DNA of 64,000 nucleotides from Halobacillus sp. Marseille-Q1614 (lineage in GTDB: Bacteria > Bacillota > Bacilli > Bacillales > Halobacillaceae). Within the stretch, counting starts at the first letter, position 1. Each line of letters starts with the position of its first letter. Made by a program: the position numbers and the translations under genes. The DNA lies in NCBI RefSeq assembly GCF_902809865.1, contig NZ_CADDWH010000001.1, forward strand, positions 1,116,001 to 1,180,000. The letters are read 5' to 3'. Of this stretch, positions 35,233 to 44,490 are shown in pieces. The notes beneath the pieces were generated by a model that had not been told where the DNA came from, did no database searches, and saw nothing but the letters and a program-made list of their open reading frames with translations.

Positions 35233-36411
35233 ATGAATTCATTTAAACGAGTATTTCTGGTTGTCATGGACTCTGTAGGCATCGGGGAAGCACCGGATGC
35301 TGAAAAATTTAACGATAAAGGGGCTCATACCCTTGGCCATATTGCGGAACATATGGGAGGACTGAAAATGCCTCATATGGGTTCACTCGGTTTAAGCAAT
35401 ATCCGCCCTATTAAAGGAATTGAAAAGGCGGAACAGCCTAAAGCTCATTACACTACAATGATGGAAGCTTCTAATGGTAAGGATACAATGACCGGGCATT
35501 GGGAGATCATGGGACTTAACATTCAACAGCCATTTCGAACGTTTCCTGACGGCTTTCCTGATGAACTGTTAAATCAATTAAAAGAAAAGACAGGCCGGGG
35601 AATTGTAGGAAATAAACCTGCTTCTGGTACAGAGATATTAGTAGAGCTAGGAGAACACCATATGAAGACAGGGGACTTAATTGTTTACACGTCTGCTGAC
35701 TCTGTTCTGCAGATTGCTGCCCATGAGGAAGTCGTTCCATTAGAGGAACTCTATGAGATTTGTGAGTATGCCCGTGAACTTACGAGAGATGAAAAGTATA
35801 TGGTCGGCCGTGTGATTGCCCGTCCGTTCGTAGGTGCTCCGGGAGCTTTTGAAAGAACATCCAACCGTCACGATTATGCACTAAAGCCTTTTGGACAAAC
35901 GGTGATGAACCATTTAGAAGATGCAGGATTAGATGTCATCGCCCTAGGCAAAATTTCCGATATCTATGATGGTGAAGGTGTAACAGAAGCGATTAGGACG
36001 ACAGACAATATGGATGGAATGGATCAGCTTGTCGCATCAATGGGTAAAGATTTTAAAGGATTAAGCTTTTTAAACCTCGTTGATTTTGATGCTAAATTCG
36101 GTCACCGCCGTGATCCACAGGGCTATGGCGAGGCGCTTGAAGCCTATGACGAACGTCTGCCGGAAGTGCTGGAAAAAATGACAGCTGAAGATTTACTAAT
36201 CATAACAGCTGATCATGGCAATGACCCGATTCACCACGGAACAGACCATACGAGAGAGCTTGTTCCTTTAATCGTCTATCATAAAGGTATTACTGCAGGG
36301 AAAGAGCTTCCTCAGTGCCAGACATTTGCAGATGTAGGTGCAACGATTGCCGACAACTTCTCAGCGAAAATGCCTGAACATGGAACGAGTTTTTTAAAGG
36401 ATATCAAGTAG
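35233..36411 (+). CDS. drm: Phosphopentomutase
   Basis: The 392-aa protein is an alkaline-phosphatase superfamily metalloenzyme with [12 protein letters not shown] at the N-terminus, the [11 protein letters not shown] active-site Thr region, and the C-terminal metal ligands in ITADHGNDP and GTDHTRE. It interconverts (deoxy)ribose-1-phosphate and -5-phosphate, connecting nucleoside phosphorolysis to sugar metabolism. AGGAGG precedes the ATG. It leads an operon with punA and pdp. Confidence 0.95.
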   Translation: MNSFKRVFLVVMDSVGIGEAPDAEKFNDKGAHTLGHIAEHMGGLKMPHMGSLGLSNIRPIKGIEKAEQPKAHYTTMMEASNGKDTMTGHWEIMGLNIQQPFRTFPDGFPDELLNQLKEKTGRGIVGNKPASGTEILVELGEHHMKTGDLIVYTSADSVLQIAAHEEVVPLEELYEICEYARELTRDEKYMVGRVIARPFVGAPGAFERTSNRHDYALKPFGQTVMNHLEDAGLDVIALGKISDIYDGEGVTEAIRTTDNMDGMDQLVASMGKDFKGLSFLNLVDFDAKFGHRRDPQGYGEALEAYDERLPEVLEKMTAEDLLIITADHGNDPIHHGTDHTRELVPLIVYHKGITAGKELPQCQTFADVGATIADNFSAKMPEHGTSFLKDIK

Positions 36412-36424
36412 GAGGACGATAATC

Positions 36425-37243
36425 ATGGAAATGATCAGAAAAGAAGCAGCAGCTTTTATAAAAGAAAAAGTAAATGTGGAACCGACCGTAGGATTAATTT
36501 TAGGTTCAGGGCTTGGAGTGCTGGCAGATGAGATTCAAAACCCTGTCGTCATCAGCTATAAAGATATTCCTCACTTCCCTGAGTCCACAGTTTCAGGACA
36601 TAAAGGCCAATTGGTCATTGGTAAATTAGAAGGGCGCCAGGTGATCGCAATGCAGGGCCGTTTTCATTACTATGAAGGCTATGATATGAAGCAGGTGACG
36701 TTCCCTGTCCGGGTTATGAAGGAACTTGGGGTTGAGACCTTGTTTGTGACGAATGCTGCCGGAGGAATTAATGAAGGCTTTAATGCCGGAGATTTAATGG
36801 TCATCACCGATCATATTAACAACTTGGGAGATAACCCGCTTGTCGGCTCAAATGATGATGAGCTGGGGCCGCGTTTTCCTGATATGTCTGAGGCCTACGA
36901 CCGCAGTCTGATTGAACACGCGATGAAGAGTGCTGATCGTCTGAGCCTGAACGTACAAAAAGGAGTTTATATAGGAAATAAAGGACCTGCATATGAAACG
37001 GGCGCAGAAGTAAGAATGCTTAGAACGTGGGGCGGAGATGCTGTAGGAATGTCTACTGTGCCGGAAGTAACCGTAGCCAACCACGCGGGCATCCGCGTGC
37101 TTGGAATTTCCTGTATCTCCAATATGGCTGCAGGAATTCTTGACCAGCCGCTTACTCACGATGAAGTCATTGAGACAACGGCTCAAGTACGGGAAGACTT
37201 TTTAAGCTTTGTAAAAGATATGCTAAAGACTCTGCCAGCTTAA
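36425..37243 (+). CDS. punA: Purine nucleoside phosphorylase (PNP I)
   Basis: The 272-aa protein has the trimeric PNP features GLILGSGLG, SGHKGQLVIG, GRFHYYEGY and TNAAGGIN, with a substrate Glu in YETGAEVRML and Asn in AGISCISN-like GISCISNMAAG. It phosphorolyses guanosine and inosine-type nucleosides to base and ribose-1-phosphate, which drm then converts. GTAGGAGG lies before the ATG, 13 bases after drm. It matches pupG of B. subtilis. Confidence 0.94.
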   Translation: MEMIRKEAAAFIKEKVNVEPTVGLILGSGLGVLADEIQNPVVISYKDIPHFPESTVSGHKGQLVIGKLEGRQVIAMQGRFHYYEGYDMKQVTFPVRVMKELGVETLFVTNAAGGINEGFNAGDLMVITDHINNLGDNPLVGSNDDELGPRFPDMSEAYDRSLIEHAMKSADRLSLNVQKGVYIGNKGPAYETGAEVRMLRTWGGDAVGMSTVPEVTVANHAGIRVLGISCISNMAAGILDQPLTHDEVIETTAQVREDFLSFVKDMLKTLPA

Positions 37244-37264
37244 TTAAATACGAGGTGAAACCAA

Positions 37265-38566
37265 ATGAGAATGTATGATGTAATCGTTAAAAAGAGAGAT
37301 GGTCAAGAACTGAGTAAGGAAGAAATCGAGTTTTTCGTAGATGGCTATACAAAAGGAGAAATACCTGATTACCAGGCCTCCGCTTTCACGATGGCTGTAT
37401 ATTTTCAGGGAATGACAGAAAATGAGACAGCGATCTTAACACAGGCAATGGTCGATTCTGGCGAAACAATTGATCTATCCGGAATTGAAGGTCACATCGT
37501 AGATAAGCATTCAACTGGAGGAGTCGGCGATAAAGTTACATTTATCGTCGGCCCGCTGGTCGCTTCAGCAGGTGTTCCTGTTGCGAAAATGTCGGGCCGC
37601 GGTCTAGGTCATACGGGTGGAACTCTGGATAAACTTGAAGCTATCCCGGGGCTTCAAATTGAAATGTCCAAAGAAGAGTTTATTAACAACGTAAATCAGC
37701 ATAAGCTTGCCGTAGCCGGTCAGACTGGCAATCTGGCGCCCGCTGACAAGAAACTGTATGCCTTACGCGACGTAACGGGAACTGTGAACTCCCTTCCATT
37801 AATTGCTGGTTCAATTATGAGTAAAAAGCTGGCTTCAGGTGCTGACAGCATTGTTCTTGATGTGAAAACAGGAAGCGGCGCGTTTATGAAAACGCTGAAA
37901 GATTCAGAAGCCCTCGCCCGTGAAATGGTCAATATCGGAAACAATCTAGGAAGAAACACAGTGGCAGTTATTAGTGATATGAACCAGCCGCTTGGCTTTG
38001 AAGTTGGAAACGCTAACGAAATTAAAGAAGCGGCTGAAATTCTTCAAGGCAAGAAGGTGGAAGATTTAAGACAGCTGTCGTTAGAGATTGCTTCCCATAT
38101 GACGGTACTTGCTGAAGCATTTTCAAGTTATGAAGAGGCGTATCAGACACTTGAAGAAAACTTGGAAAACGGGAAAGCCTTTGCTGCCTTCCGAACATTT
38201 ATCGAAGCCCAGCATGGCGATACAAGTGTTATCGATGATCTGAGCAAGCTTCCTTCTGCAATACATGCGATTGAAGTTATCGCAGAGAAAGATGGATATG
38301 TTTCAGCAATCGATGCTGAATCAATTGGAATTGCTGCGATGTACTTAGGAGCGGGACGAGCTACTAAAGAAGATCAGATCAATCATGGAGTAGGAATTAC
38401 GTTAAACAAAAAGATCGGAGATTCCGTCAAAGTGGGAGAGCCGCTCGTTATCCTGCACAGTGATAACAGGGAAGCAGCTGAATCAGTAAAGAAAGTCCGT
38501 GAAGCATATACTATTTCCTCTGAGAGAGTGGATGCCCCTACATTGATTCATAAGATTATTAAATAG
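37265..38566 (+). CDS. pdp: Pyrimidine-nucleoside phosphorylase
   Basis: The 433-aa protein has the glycosyltransferase family 3 fold, with [13 protein letters not shown] phosphate-binding motif, [18 protein letters not shown], and [10 protein letters not shown]. It splits uridine and thymidine-type nucleosides using phosphate. The TACCAGxSAFxMAV N-terminal pattern ([13 protein letters not shown]) agrees. In B. subtilis pdp lies in a different operon (dra-nupC-pdp); here it is joined to drm-punA, so one transcript covers purine and pyrimidine salvage. A terminator follows. Confidence 0.94.
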   Translation: MRMYDVIVKKRDGQELSKEEIEFFVDGYTKGEIPDYQASAFTMAVYFQGMTENETAILTQAMVDSGETIDLSGIEGHIVDKHSTGGVGDKVTFIVGPLVASAGVPVAKMSGRGLGHTGGTLDKLEAIPGLQIEMSKEEFINNVNQHKLAVAGQTGNLAPADKKLYALRDVTGTVNSLPLIAGSIMSKKLASGADSIVLDVKTGSGAFMKTLKDSEALAREMVNIGNNLGRNTVAVISDMNQPLGFEVGNANEIKEAAEILQGKKVEDLRQLSLEIASHMTVLAEAFSSYEEAYQTLEENLENGKAFAAFRTFIEAQHGDTSVIDDLSKLPSAIHAIEVIAEKDGYVSAIDAESIGIAAMYLGAGRATKEDQINHGVGITLNKKIGDSVKVGEPLVILHSDNREAAESVKKVREAYTISSERVDAPTLIHKIIK

Positions 38567-38578
38567 ATTGAACAACTC

Positions 38579-38626
38579 ACTGCACCCCAAACGCAAGCAA
38601 CAGCGTCTGGAGGTGCAGTTTTTTTG
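38579..38626 (+). terminator. Intrinsic terminator after pdp
   Basis: ACTGCACC (38579-38586) pairs with GGTGCAGT (38612-38619), with a further inner helix of ACGC/GCGT type, then seven T. Confidence 0.85.
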
Positions 38627-38635
38627 TTTACCCTC

Positions 38636-38664
38636 TGCATAGAAGTGAATGAACAGGGAAAAAT
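38636..38664 (+). promoter_or_regulatory. Sigma F promoter of dacF-spoIIA
   Basis: TGCATA (38636-38641), a 14-base spacer and GGGAAAAAT (38656-38664) match the sigma F pattern (WGCATA, GGNNANANT). dacF is forespore-specific in B. subtilis. Confidence 0.8.
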
Positions 38665-38694
38665 AGGGACACTTACAAAGCAGGAGGTTACATT

Positions 38695-39867
38695 ATGCAT
38701 CGACTATTCAGTCTACTATTAACAATGAGTATTATATTTACTTTGATTCCATCATCTTTTGTTCATGCTCAAGATAAAGAACGTTCCCTTGCTTCAGCTG
38801 CTTCATCGGCCATACTTATGGAGAAAAACAGCGGAATGACTTTATTTGATAAAAACGCAAATAAAGAACTTCCTCCGGCAAGTATGACTAAGATCATGAC
38901 TATGCTGATCATTATGGAAGAGCTGGAAAAAGGAAGACTTAAGCTTGATGAAATGGTCCGTGTCAGTGAACATGCGGCTTCCATGGGCGGTTCCCAAATC
39001 TTCCTTGAAGCTGGAGAAGAAATGTCAGTAGAAGATTTATTAAAAGGAATAGCTGTTGCATCTGGAAATGACGCAAGTGTCGCAATGGCAGAACGCATTG
39101 CCGGAAGTGAAGAAGAATTTGTAGACCGTATGAATAAAAAAGTGAAGGATTTAGGTTTAAAAAATACTCACTTTGAAAATCCTACAGGACTTCCTGCAGA
39201 CGGGCACTACAGTACGGCTCACGATATGGCTGTTATGGCCCGTGAATTATTATTGCATGATTCCATTACTAAATATACGAGCATTTATGAAGACTATTTA
39301 CGTAAAGGAACAGAGGATGAGTTTTGGTTAGTAAATACGAATAAGTTAATTAAAACTTATCCGGGAATGGATGGCTTAAAAACAGGGTTTACCCAAAAAG
39401 CAAAATACTGCTTGACTGCCAGTGCTAAAAAGGACGATTTGCACATGATAGCAGTTGTGATGGGAGCTGAAAAGCCAAAAGAGCGGAATGAAGCGATAGC
39501 CAGCCTGCTTGATTATGGCTTCAGTCAATATGAAGGAGTAAAACTTCATAGCAAAGATGATGTTCTGCAGGAAAGAAAAGATATTAGAGGTACACCTTTG
39601 AATCTGAAGCTCGTGCCTGAGAAGGATGTAGTTGTCCTAAAGAAAAAGAATGAAGAAAAAACAAAATATGATACAAAGCTTACGATAACGAAAGAGGCAG
39701 ATCTTCCGATTGAAAAAGGCGACCACCTTGGATGGCTGACTGTCAGCAAAGGAAATGAAGAGGTTACCCGTGTCCGTCTTGAGGCGCAGGAGCCTGTTAA
39801 ACAGGCTAAATTTATAGAGCTGTGGGAACGCACCTTTAGAAATTTGACAGGTATTGAGAAGTTTTAG
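38695..39867 (+). CDS. dacF: Sporulation D-alanyl-D-alanine carboxypeptidase DacF
   Basis: The 390-aa protein has a signal peptide (cleavage near VHA-QDK at residue 25), a transpeptidase-fold domain with S63-x-x-K66 (ASMTK), SGN in VASGNDAS and KTG in GLKTGFT, and a C-terminal PBP5_C domain ending in an amphipathic anchor. It trims D-Ala from peptide stems in the germ cell wall and cortex. GCAGGAGG precedes the ATG. It lies directly before spoIIAA, as in B. subtilis, behind a sigma F promoter. Confidence 0.94.
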   Translation: MHRLFSLLLTMSIIFTLIPSSFVHAQDKERSLASAASSAILMEKNSGMTLFDKNANKELPPASMTKIMTMLIIMEELEKGRLKLDEMVRVSEHAASMGGSQIFLEAGEEMSVEDLLKGIAVASGNDASVAMAERIAGSEEEFVDRMNKKVKDLGLKNTHFENPTGLPADGHYSTAHDMAVMARELLLHDSITKYTSIYEDYLRKGTEDEFWLVNTNKLIKTYPGMDGLKTGFTQKAKYCLTASAKKDDLHMIAVVMGAEKPKERNEAIASLLDYGFSQYEGVKLHSKDDVLQERKDIRGTPLNLKLVPEKDVVVLKKKNEEKTKYDTKLTITKEADLPIEKGDHLGWLTVSKGNEEVTRVRLEAQEPVKQAKFIELWERTFRNLTGIEKF

Positions 39868-39893
39868 CGAATCATCACTAGTATTGTTTTTCA

Positions 39894-39924
39894 GCAGGAA
39901 ACATAGGGATAAAAGGCGAAAAGA
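39894..39924 (+). promoter_or_regulatory. Possible sigma H promoter of spoIIA
   Basis: GCAGGAAAC (39894-39902), 13 bases, GCGAAAAGA (39916-39924) resemble a sigma H promoter (RNAGGAWWW, RNNGAATWW). It sits between dacF and spoIIAA, where the sigma H start is known in B. subtilis. Confidence 0.5.
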
Positions 39925-39958
39925 CTAAGTGACTCTAATTGATAAGGAGGAACTGCAC

Positions 39959-40312
39959 TTGAGTCTTTCCGTAGAATTCACAACTAAAGAATCGATTTTA
40001 CTCGTACGTTTAGAAGGTGAGCTTGATCACCATGAAGCAACAAACCTTCGTGAAGAATGGCAGGCTCAGCTTGCTCAAAATCAAGTAGGACATGTCATTG
40101 TAAACTTAGAGAAGTTAACTTTTATGGACAGTTCAGGTTTAGGAGTAATGCTGGGCCGATATAAAGAAATCCAGGCGGCTGGCCGGGAAATGGTCATTTG
40201 TTCGGTTTCGCCTGAAGTCAAAAGGTTATTTGACCTTTCAGGGATGTTTAAAATCGTACGATTAGTCGACAATGAAGATTTTGCTCTGCAAATGCTGGGG
40301 GTGGCGTCATGA
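39959..40312 (+). CDS. spoIIAA: Anti-sigma F factor antagonist SpoIIAA
   Basis: The start is TTG, nine bases after AAGGAGG, giving 117 aa as in B. subtilis. A longer frame is rejected. It is a STAS-domain protein with the phosphorylated Ser58 in [14 protein letters not shown]. Unphosphorylated SpoIIAA binds SpoIIAB and frees sigma F in the forespore. Its stop overlaps the ATG of spoIIAB (ATGA). Confidence 0.95.
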   Translation: MSLSVEFTTKESILLVRLEGELDHHEATNLREEWQAQLAQNQVGHVIVNLEKLTFMDSSGLGVMLGRYKEIQAAGREMVICSVSPEVKRLFDLSGMFKIVRLVDNEDFALQMLGVAS

Positions 40313-40746
40313 AAAACCATATGAGAATCGAATTTTCAAGCATCAGCCAGAATGAATCCTTAGCCAGGTTAGCCGTCGCTTCCTTTATCAGTCCTTTGAA
40401 TCCATCGATGGATGAGCTGACTGATATTAAGACCGTAGTATCCGAAGCTGTTACGAACGCGATTATTCATGGGTATGAAGAAAATCCAGAAGAAAATGTA
40501 ATCCTCGAATGCTCAATTGATGAAGATCAAATCCAAATTATAATCCAGGACCACGGAATAGGTATTGAGGATATTGAAGAAGCTAGAGAGCCGCTTTTCA
40601 CCTCCAAACCGGAGTGGGAGCGTTCCGGCATGGGTTTTACGATCATGGAAAACTTTATGGATCAGGTGGATGTCAAATCCATTAAAAACGAGGGCACGAC
40701 GATTACACTAGCCAAGCAGTTAACCTCAACGAAAGTTTGTAATTAG
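40309..40746 (+). CDS. spoIIAB: Anti-sigma F factor / SpoIIAA kinase SpoIIAB
   Basis: The 145-aa protein is a GHKL-type ATPase with the N box [25 protein letters not shown] and the G boxes [15 protein letters not shown]. It holds sigma F inactive and phosphorylates SpoIIAA. Length and order are those of B. subtilis. It overlaps spoIIAA by four bases and precedes sigF by ten, so stoichiometry is set by one transcript. Confidence 0.95.
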   Translation: MKNHMRIEFSSISQNESLARLAVASFISPLNPSMDELTDIKTVVSEAVTNAIIHGYEENPEENVILECSIDEDQIQIIIQDHGIGIEDIEEAREPLFTSKPEWERSGMGFTIMENFMDQVDVKSIKNEGTTITLAKQLTSTKVCN

Positions 40747-40756
40747 GAAGGCGCAC

Positions 40757-41506
40757 ATGAAGACGCATACGAAAGAGCAGCGCTTATCAGACAAGGAAGT
40801 TAGGGAGCTTATTCAAAGAAGCCAGTCAGGTGACCAAGAGGCCAGGCACTTTCTGGTCGAAAAAAATACGAGGCTTGTCTGGTCCGTAGTGCAGCGTTAT
40901 TTAAGGCGCGGTTACGATCCGGATGATTTGTATCAGATAGGCTGTATCGGCTTGTTGAAGTCAGTTGATAAATTTGACCTCAGTTTTGACGTCAAATTTT
41001 CCACCTATGCTGTTCCTATGATTATCGGTGAAATTCAGCGTTTTATTAGAGATGACGGCAGTGTAAAAGTGAGCCGAAGCCTTAAGGAAACCTACCATAA
41101 GATCCGAGTGAAAAAAGAAGAGCTGTTAAAAGAGTATGGACGGTCACCGACGATCAATGAGCTGGCTGCAGCGCTTGAATTAACGAATGAAGAAATAATT
41201 CAGGCGGAAGAAGCCGGGCGTTCCCCTCAATCGATTTATGAAACGGTCTATGAGAGCGAGGGAGATCCGATTACATTAGTCGACCAGATTGCGGAAGAGG
41301 ATTCACGGTGGTTTGAACATCTTTCTTTGCATGATGTGATAGATACGCTTGAAAAACGTGAAAAATTAATTATCTACTTAAGGTATTTTAAAGACCAGAC
41401 CCAGTCGGAAGTTGCTGAACGGATCGGCATCTCCCAGGTGCAGGTTTCCAGGCTGGAAAAGAAAATTTTAGAGCAAATGAAACATCTTATGAGTGATACG
41501 AGTTAA
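40757..41506 (+). CDS. sigF: Forespore RNA polymerase sigma factor F
   Basis: The 249-aa sigma-70 family protein has region 2 (DLYQIGCIGLLKSVDKFD, FSTYAVPMIIGEIQRF), region 3 (SRSLKETYHKIRVKKEEL) and region 4 with the QSEVAERIGISQVQVSRLEK helix-turn-helix. It is the first compartment-specific sigma factor in the forespore. GGAAGGCG precedes the ATG. A terminator follows, so spoVA is separately initiated. Confidence 0.96.
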   Translation: MKTHTKEQRLSDKEVRELIQRSQSGDQEARHFLVEKNTRLVWSVVQRYLRRGYDPDDLYQIGCIGLLKSVDKFDLSFDVKFSTYAVPMIIGEIQRFIRDDGSVKVSRSLKETYHKIRVKKEELLKEYGRSPTINELAAALELTNEEIIQAEEAGRSPQSIYETVYESEGDPITLVDQIAEEDSRWFEHLSLHDVIDTLEKREKLIIYLRYFKDQTQSEVAERIGISQVQVSRLEKKILEQMKHLMSDTS

Positions 41507-41507
41507 C

Positions 41508-41540
41508 AAAAGCTGCGCAGACTGCGTAGCTTTTTCTTTT
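41508..41540 (+). terminator. Intrinsic terminator after sigF
   Basis: AAGCTGCGCA (41510-41519) pairs with TGCGTAGCTT (41523-41532) with one G-T pair and a three-base loop, then a long T-rich run. Confidence 0.85.
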
Positions 41541-41570
41541 TGTATGATTTTGTAAATGTATCACATACTA
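41541..41570 (+). promoter_or_regulatory. Sigma G promoter of the spoVA operon
   Basis: TGTATG (41541-41546), 17 bases and CATACTA (41564-41570) fit the sigma G pattern (TGMATA, CATAMTA). spoVA is transcribed by sigma G in B. subtilis forespores. Confidence 0.75.
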
Positions 41571-41605
41571 TCAAAGAGATTCTTTGGCAGGAGGCGTTTC
41601 TAATT

Positions 41606-42220
41606 ATGACCCCAATTTATATTCGCTTGAAGCAGTCGATCCGCATTCCTGCTCAAGATATGATTCGCTTAAAAGACATAGCCAGAATCACCGGGCTGAA
41701 GAGAGAAAAGCCTTTAATAGAGAACATGATTGTACATCGAATAAAGCAGGAGGATAGGAATGTAATTGTTATTGATAGCTTTACGATTATCAATCAAATC
41801 ATTTCCCGCTTCCCTGATTACCAAGTTGAGATCCTCGGTCCGAATTACTGTGTGGTTCATATTGAAAGGAATAAAAAGAAACCCACTCTCCTTATTGTTG
41901 CAGGAATTTGGCTTTTACTATTTATCGGTGCAGCTATGGCTATAATGAATTTTCATTATGATGTCAGCATGGAAATGGTTCAGCAGAAGCTGCACTTCAT
42001 GTTAACAGGTGAGGAAGTGGAGCATCCCTTATGGATCCAGATTCCTTATTCCATTGGGCTTGGGCTGGGCATGATTTTATTCTTTAATCATTGGTTCCAT
42101 AAGAAATTTAATGAAGAACCTAACCCTATGGAAATAGAGGTCTTTAAATACCAGGAAGATTTGGACCATTATGCTGCGATTCATGACAATAAGGTGGAAA
42201 AAATGGATGAGGATCATTGA
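41606..42220 (+). CDS. spoVAA: Stage V sporulation protein AA
   Basis: The ATG at 41606 follows GGAGG by eleven bases; the longer frame overlaps the promoter and is rejected. The 204-aa protein has an N-terminal soluble domain (IYIRLKQSIRIPAQDMI) and two membrane spans (VAGIWLLLFIGAAMAIMNF and SIGLGLGMILFFNHWF). SpoVA proteins form the channel that loads dipicolinic acid into the spore and releases it at germination. It overlaps spoVAB by 14 bases. Confidence 0.93.
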   Translation: MTPIYIRLKQSIRIPAQDMIRLKDIARITGLKREKPLIENMIVHRIKQEDRNVIVIDSFTIINQIISRFPDYQVEILGPNYCVVHIERNKKKPTLLIVAGIWLLLFIGAAMAIMNFHYDVSMEMVQQKLHFMLTGEEVEHPLWIQIPYSIGLGLGMILFFNHWFHKKFNEEPNPMEIEVFKYQEDLDHYAAIHDNKVEKMDEDH

Positions 42221-42617
42221 AGCTGTTATCGGTTTAGCATCTGGTATTGCAGTCGGAACAGGTTTTGTAGCTTTTATAACCGTTTTAGGGATCGTGCCCC
42301 GTCTCATGCAGCTAAGTCAAACGGCATCGAAAATCATCTGGTATGAAGTGGCGATCATCTTTGGTGTATTTGCCGGAATATATTTGTCCTTTGGCGACTC
42401 TCCGATTCATATGGCCGTGCCGGGTTTAGTATTATGGGGCCTGTTTCACGGAGCTTTTGTAGGGATGCTTGCTGCTGCCTTAACCGAAGTGTTAAATGTA
42501 TTTCCCCTTCTCTTTAAAAGAATAGGCATTGAAGGATATTTATTCACTTTATTAATGGCTTTATCTCTTGGGAAAATTGCAGGTTCTCTTTTCCAGTGGG
42601 TAATTTTTGTTAAGTAA
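42207..42617 (+). CDS. spoVAB: Stage V sporulation protein AB
   Basis: The ATG at 42207 has AAGGTGGA eight bases upstream and gives 136 aa, close to the usual size; an earlier in-frame start is rejected. The protein has about four membrane spans (IIEAVIGLASGIAVGTGFVA, then LGIVPRLMQ). It is part of the dipicolinate channel operon. It begins within the end of spoVAA, which indicates coupled translation. Confidence 0.92.
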   Translation: MRIIEAVIGLASGIAVGTGFVAFITVLGIVPRLMQLSQTASKIIWYEVAIIFGVFAGIYLSFGDSPIHMAVPGLVLWGLFHGAFVGMLAAALTEVLNVFPLLFKRIGIEGYLFTLLMALSLGKIAGSLFQWVIFVK

Positions 42618-42631
42618 TGGAGGTTCTATTA

Positions 42632-43084
42632 ATGAAAGAATTTAATTCAAAAGACTATAAAAAGCAAAGTCAGACCTATCAGCCGAAGCCCCCTTATGTG
42701 GTGAACTGTGTAAAGGCATTCGTCATCGGAGGTCTCATTTGTACATTTGGCGAATTACTGACACAAATGTACATTCACTGGTTTGGGTTCAGTGAAGAAA
42801 ACGCCGGCAATCCGACTGTAGCAACATTAATCCTGCTTGCTGCTTTAGCTACGGGGTTTGGATTTTATGACAAGCTTGGGCAGTTTGCAGGTGCTGGTTC
42901 GGCCGTTCCGGTAACCGGCTTTGCTAATTCCATCACTTCCGCTGCTCTTGAGCATAAAAGTGAAGGCCTTGTACTCGGTGTGGCTACAAACTTGTTTAAA
43001 GTCGCAGGATCGGTCATTGTATTTGGAGTTGTAGCGGCCTATATTCTCGGCATTATCCGTTTTACAATAAAAGCATTATTCTAG
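42632..43084 (+). CDS. spoVAC: Stage V sporulation protein AC
   Basis: The start at 42632 follows ATGGAGG and gives 150 aa, equal to B. subtilis SpoVAC. After a polar N-terminus (KDYKKQSQTYQPKPPYV) there are about four membrane spans with GFYDKLGQFAGAGSAVPVTG, the conserved SpoVAC/SpoVAEb signature. SpoVAC acts as a mechanosensitive channel for dipicolinate release. It is homologous to spoVAEb four genes along. Confidence 0.95.
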   Translation: MKEFNSKDYKKQSQTYQPKPPYVVNCVKAFVIGGLICTFGELLTQMYIHWFGFSEENAGNPTVATLILLAALATGFGFYDKLGQFAGAGSAVPVTGFANSITSAALEHKSEGLVLGVATNLFKVAGSVIVFGVVAAYILGIIRFTIKALF

Positions 43085-43098
43085 AGGAAGTGAAGACT

Positions 43099-44115
43099 AT
43101 GGGAAAAAGCGGTAAACAAACGTGGACTTTTACAAAGCCTGTTTATATTCAATCAACAGGAACCGCAGTAGGTCCGTTAGAAGGAGAAGGCCCTTTGAAA
43201 GATTCGTTCGATAAAGTGTACGATAATTTACATTGTGATGAAGATAACTGGGAGCTGGCGGAGAGAAGGCTCATGACCGATGCAGTTCATACGTGTCTAC
43301 AGAAAGCAGGTGTGGACAAAAGTAACATTGATTTGTTTCTCGCAGGCGATCTTCTTAATCAAAACGTAACGGGCAACTACGTGGCCCGGCAGTTAGGAAT
43401 CCCGCTGCTCGGCATGTTTGGTGCCTGTTCTACGTCTATGGAAACGTTAGCCACGGCTGCAGCTCTGGTTGAAGGCGGCTATTCTAAACAGGCGATTGCC
43501 GCGGTCAGCTCCCACAATGCTACAGCGGAGCGCCAATTCCGCTACCCGACAGAATACGGAGGCCAGAAGCCTAAAACAGCTACTTATACGGTTACTGGCA
43601 GCGGAGCAGCGCTAGTATCGTCGACTCCGTCGCCTATTAGAATTGAAGCGGCCACAATAGGAAAGGTCATGGATTATGGAATTACAGATCCTTTTGACAT
43701 GGGCTCAGCGATGGCTCCCGCAGCCTGGGATACGATAAAAACCCATCTTCAGGATATGGGAAGAATGCCGTCTGACTATGATGTCATTGCCACGGGAGAC
43801 CTGTCAGGAGTCGGTACGCCAATTGTCAGAGATATGCTCAAAGGTGACGGTTTTAATGTATCTGAGGTTCATGAAGACTGCGGACTGCTCGTATACCATA
43901 GCGATCAGCCCGTATTCAGCGGTGGAAGCGGATGCGCCTGCTCGGCAGTTGTTACTTATGGAAAACTGCTCGAAGACTTGAAACAGGGGATTTACAAGAA
44001 AATATTAGTTGTCGCAACCGGTGCTTTAATGAGTCCCATGATGCTGCAGCAGAAAGAATCGATTCCTGGAATCGCACATGGTGTTGTTTTTGCAAGGGAG
44101 GAGGTCATTCTATGA
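43099..44115 (+). CDS. spoVAD: Stage V sporulation protein AD
   Basis: The ATG at 43099 is preferred over GTG at 43090 because GAGGAAGTG then lies at the right distance. The 338-aa protein has a thiolase-like fold ([42 protein letters not shown]) but is not an enzyme: it is the soluble dipicolinate-binding subunit on the inner spore membrane. Its stop overlaps the start of spoVAEb. Confidence 0.95.
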   Translation: MGKSGKQTWTFTKPVYIQSTGTAVGPLEGEGPLKDSFDKVYDNLHCDEDNWELAERRLMTDAVHTCLQKAGVDKSNIDLFLAGDLLNQNVTGNYVARQLGIPLLGMFGACSTSMETLATAAALVEGGYSKQAIAAVSSHNATAERQFRYPTEYGGQKPKTATYTVTGSGAALVSSTPSPIRIEAATIGKVMDYGITDPFDMGSAMAPAAWDTIKTHLQDMGRMPSDYDVIATGDLSGVGTPIVRDMLKGDGFNVSEVHEDCGLLVYHSDQPVFSGGSGCACSAVVTYGKLLEDLKQGIYKKILVVATGALMSPMMLQQKESIPGIAHGVVFAREEVIL

Positions 44116-44462
44116 CGTTTTTATGGGCTTTTTTAGTAGGAGGCGGCATTTGTGTAATCGGTCAATTATTGCTTGATGTAGCCAAGCTGACGCCAGCTCA
44201 TGTTATGACATCCTTTGTAGTGGCAGGAGCCGTATTAGATGCTTTTGACCTATACGATAACTTAATTGAATTTGCAGGTGGAGGAGCAACCGTACCGATT
44301 ACGAGTTTTGGACACAGCCTGCTGCACGGATCTATGAAACAAGCTGAAGAGCATGGCATCATCGGGGTAGCAGTCGGGATGTTTGAATTAACTTCTGCCG
44401 GAATCGCATCTGCAATTTTATTTGGTTTTATCGTAGCAGTGATCTTTAAGCCAAAAGGATAG
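44112..44462 (+). CDS. spoVAEb: Stage V sporulation protein AEb
   Basis: The ATG overlaps the spoVAD stop (ATGA) and gives 116 aa, the B. subtilis size. A longer frame reaching back into spoVAD is rejected. The protein is wholly hydrophobic with [20 protein letters not shown], the same motif as in SpoVAC. It is part of the dipicolinate channel. The usual next gene, spoVAEa, is missing; spoVAF follows directly. Confidence 0.93.
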   Translation: MTFLWAFLVGGGICVIGQLLLDVAKLTPAHVMTSFVVAGAVLDAFDLYDNLIEFAGGGATVPITSFGHSLLHGSMKQAEEHGIIGVAVGMFELTSAGIASAILFGFIVAVIFKPKG

Positions 44463-44490
44463 TGACGGCGAAGGGAAAGGAGGAAGAGCT

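Noticed and set aside
36848-37186. 112-codon reverse-strand frame inside punA
   Set aside because: Opposite-strand shadow of a clearly conserved gene; no start signal.
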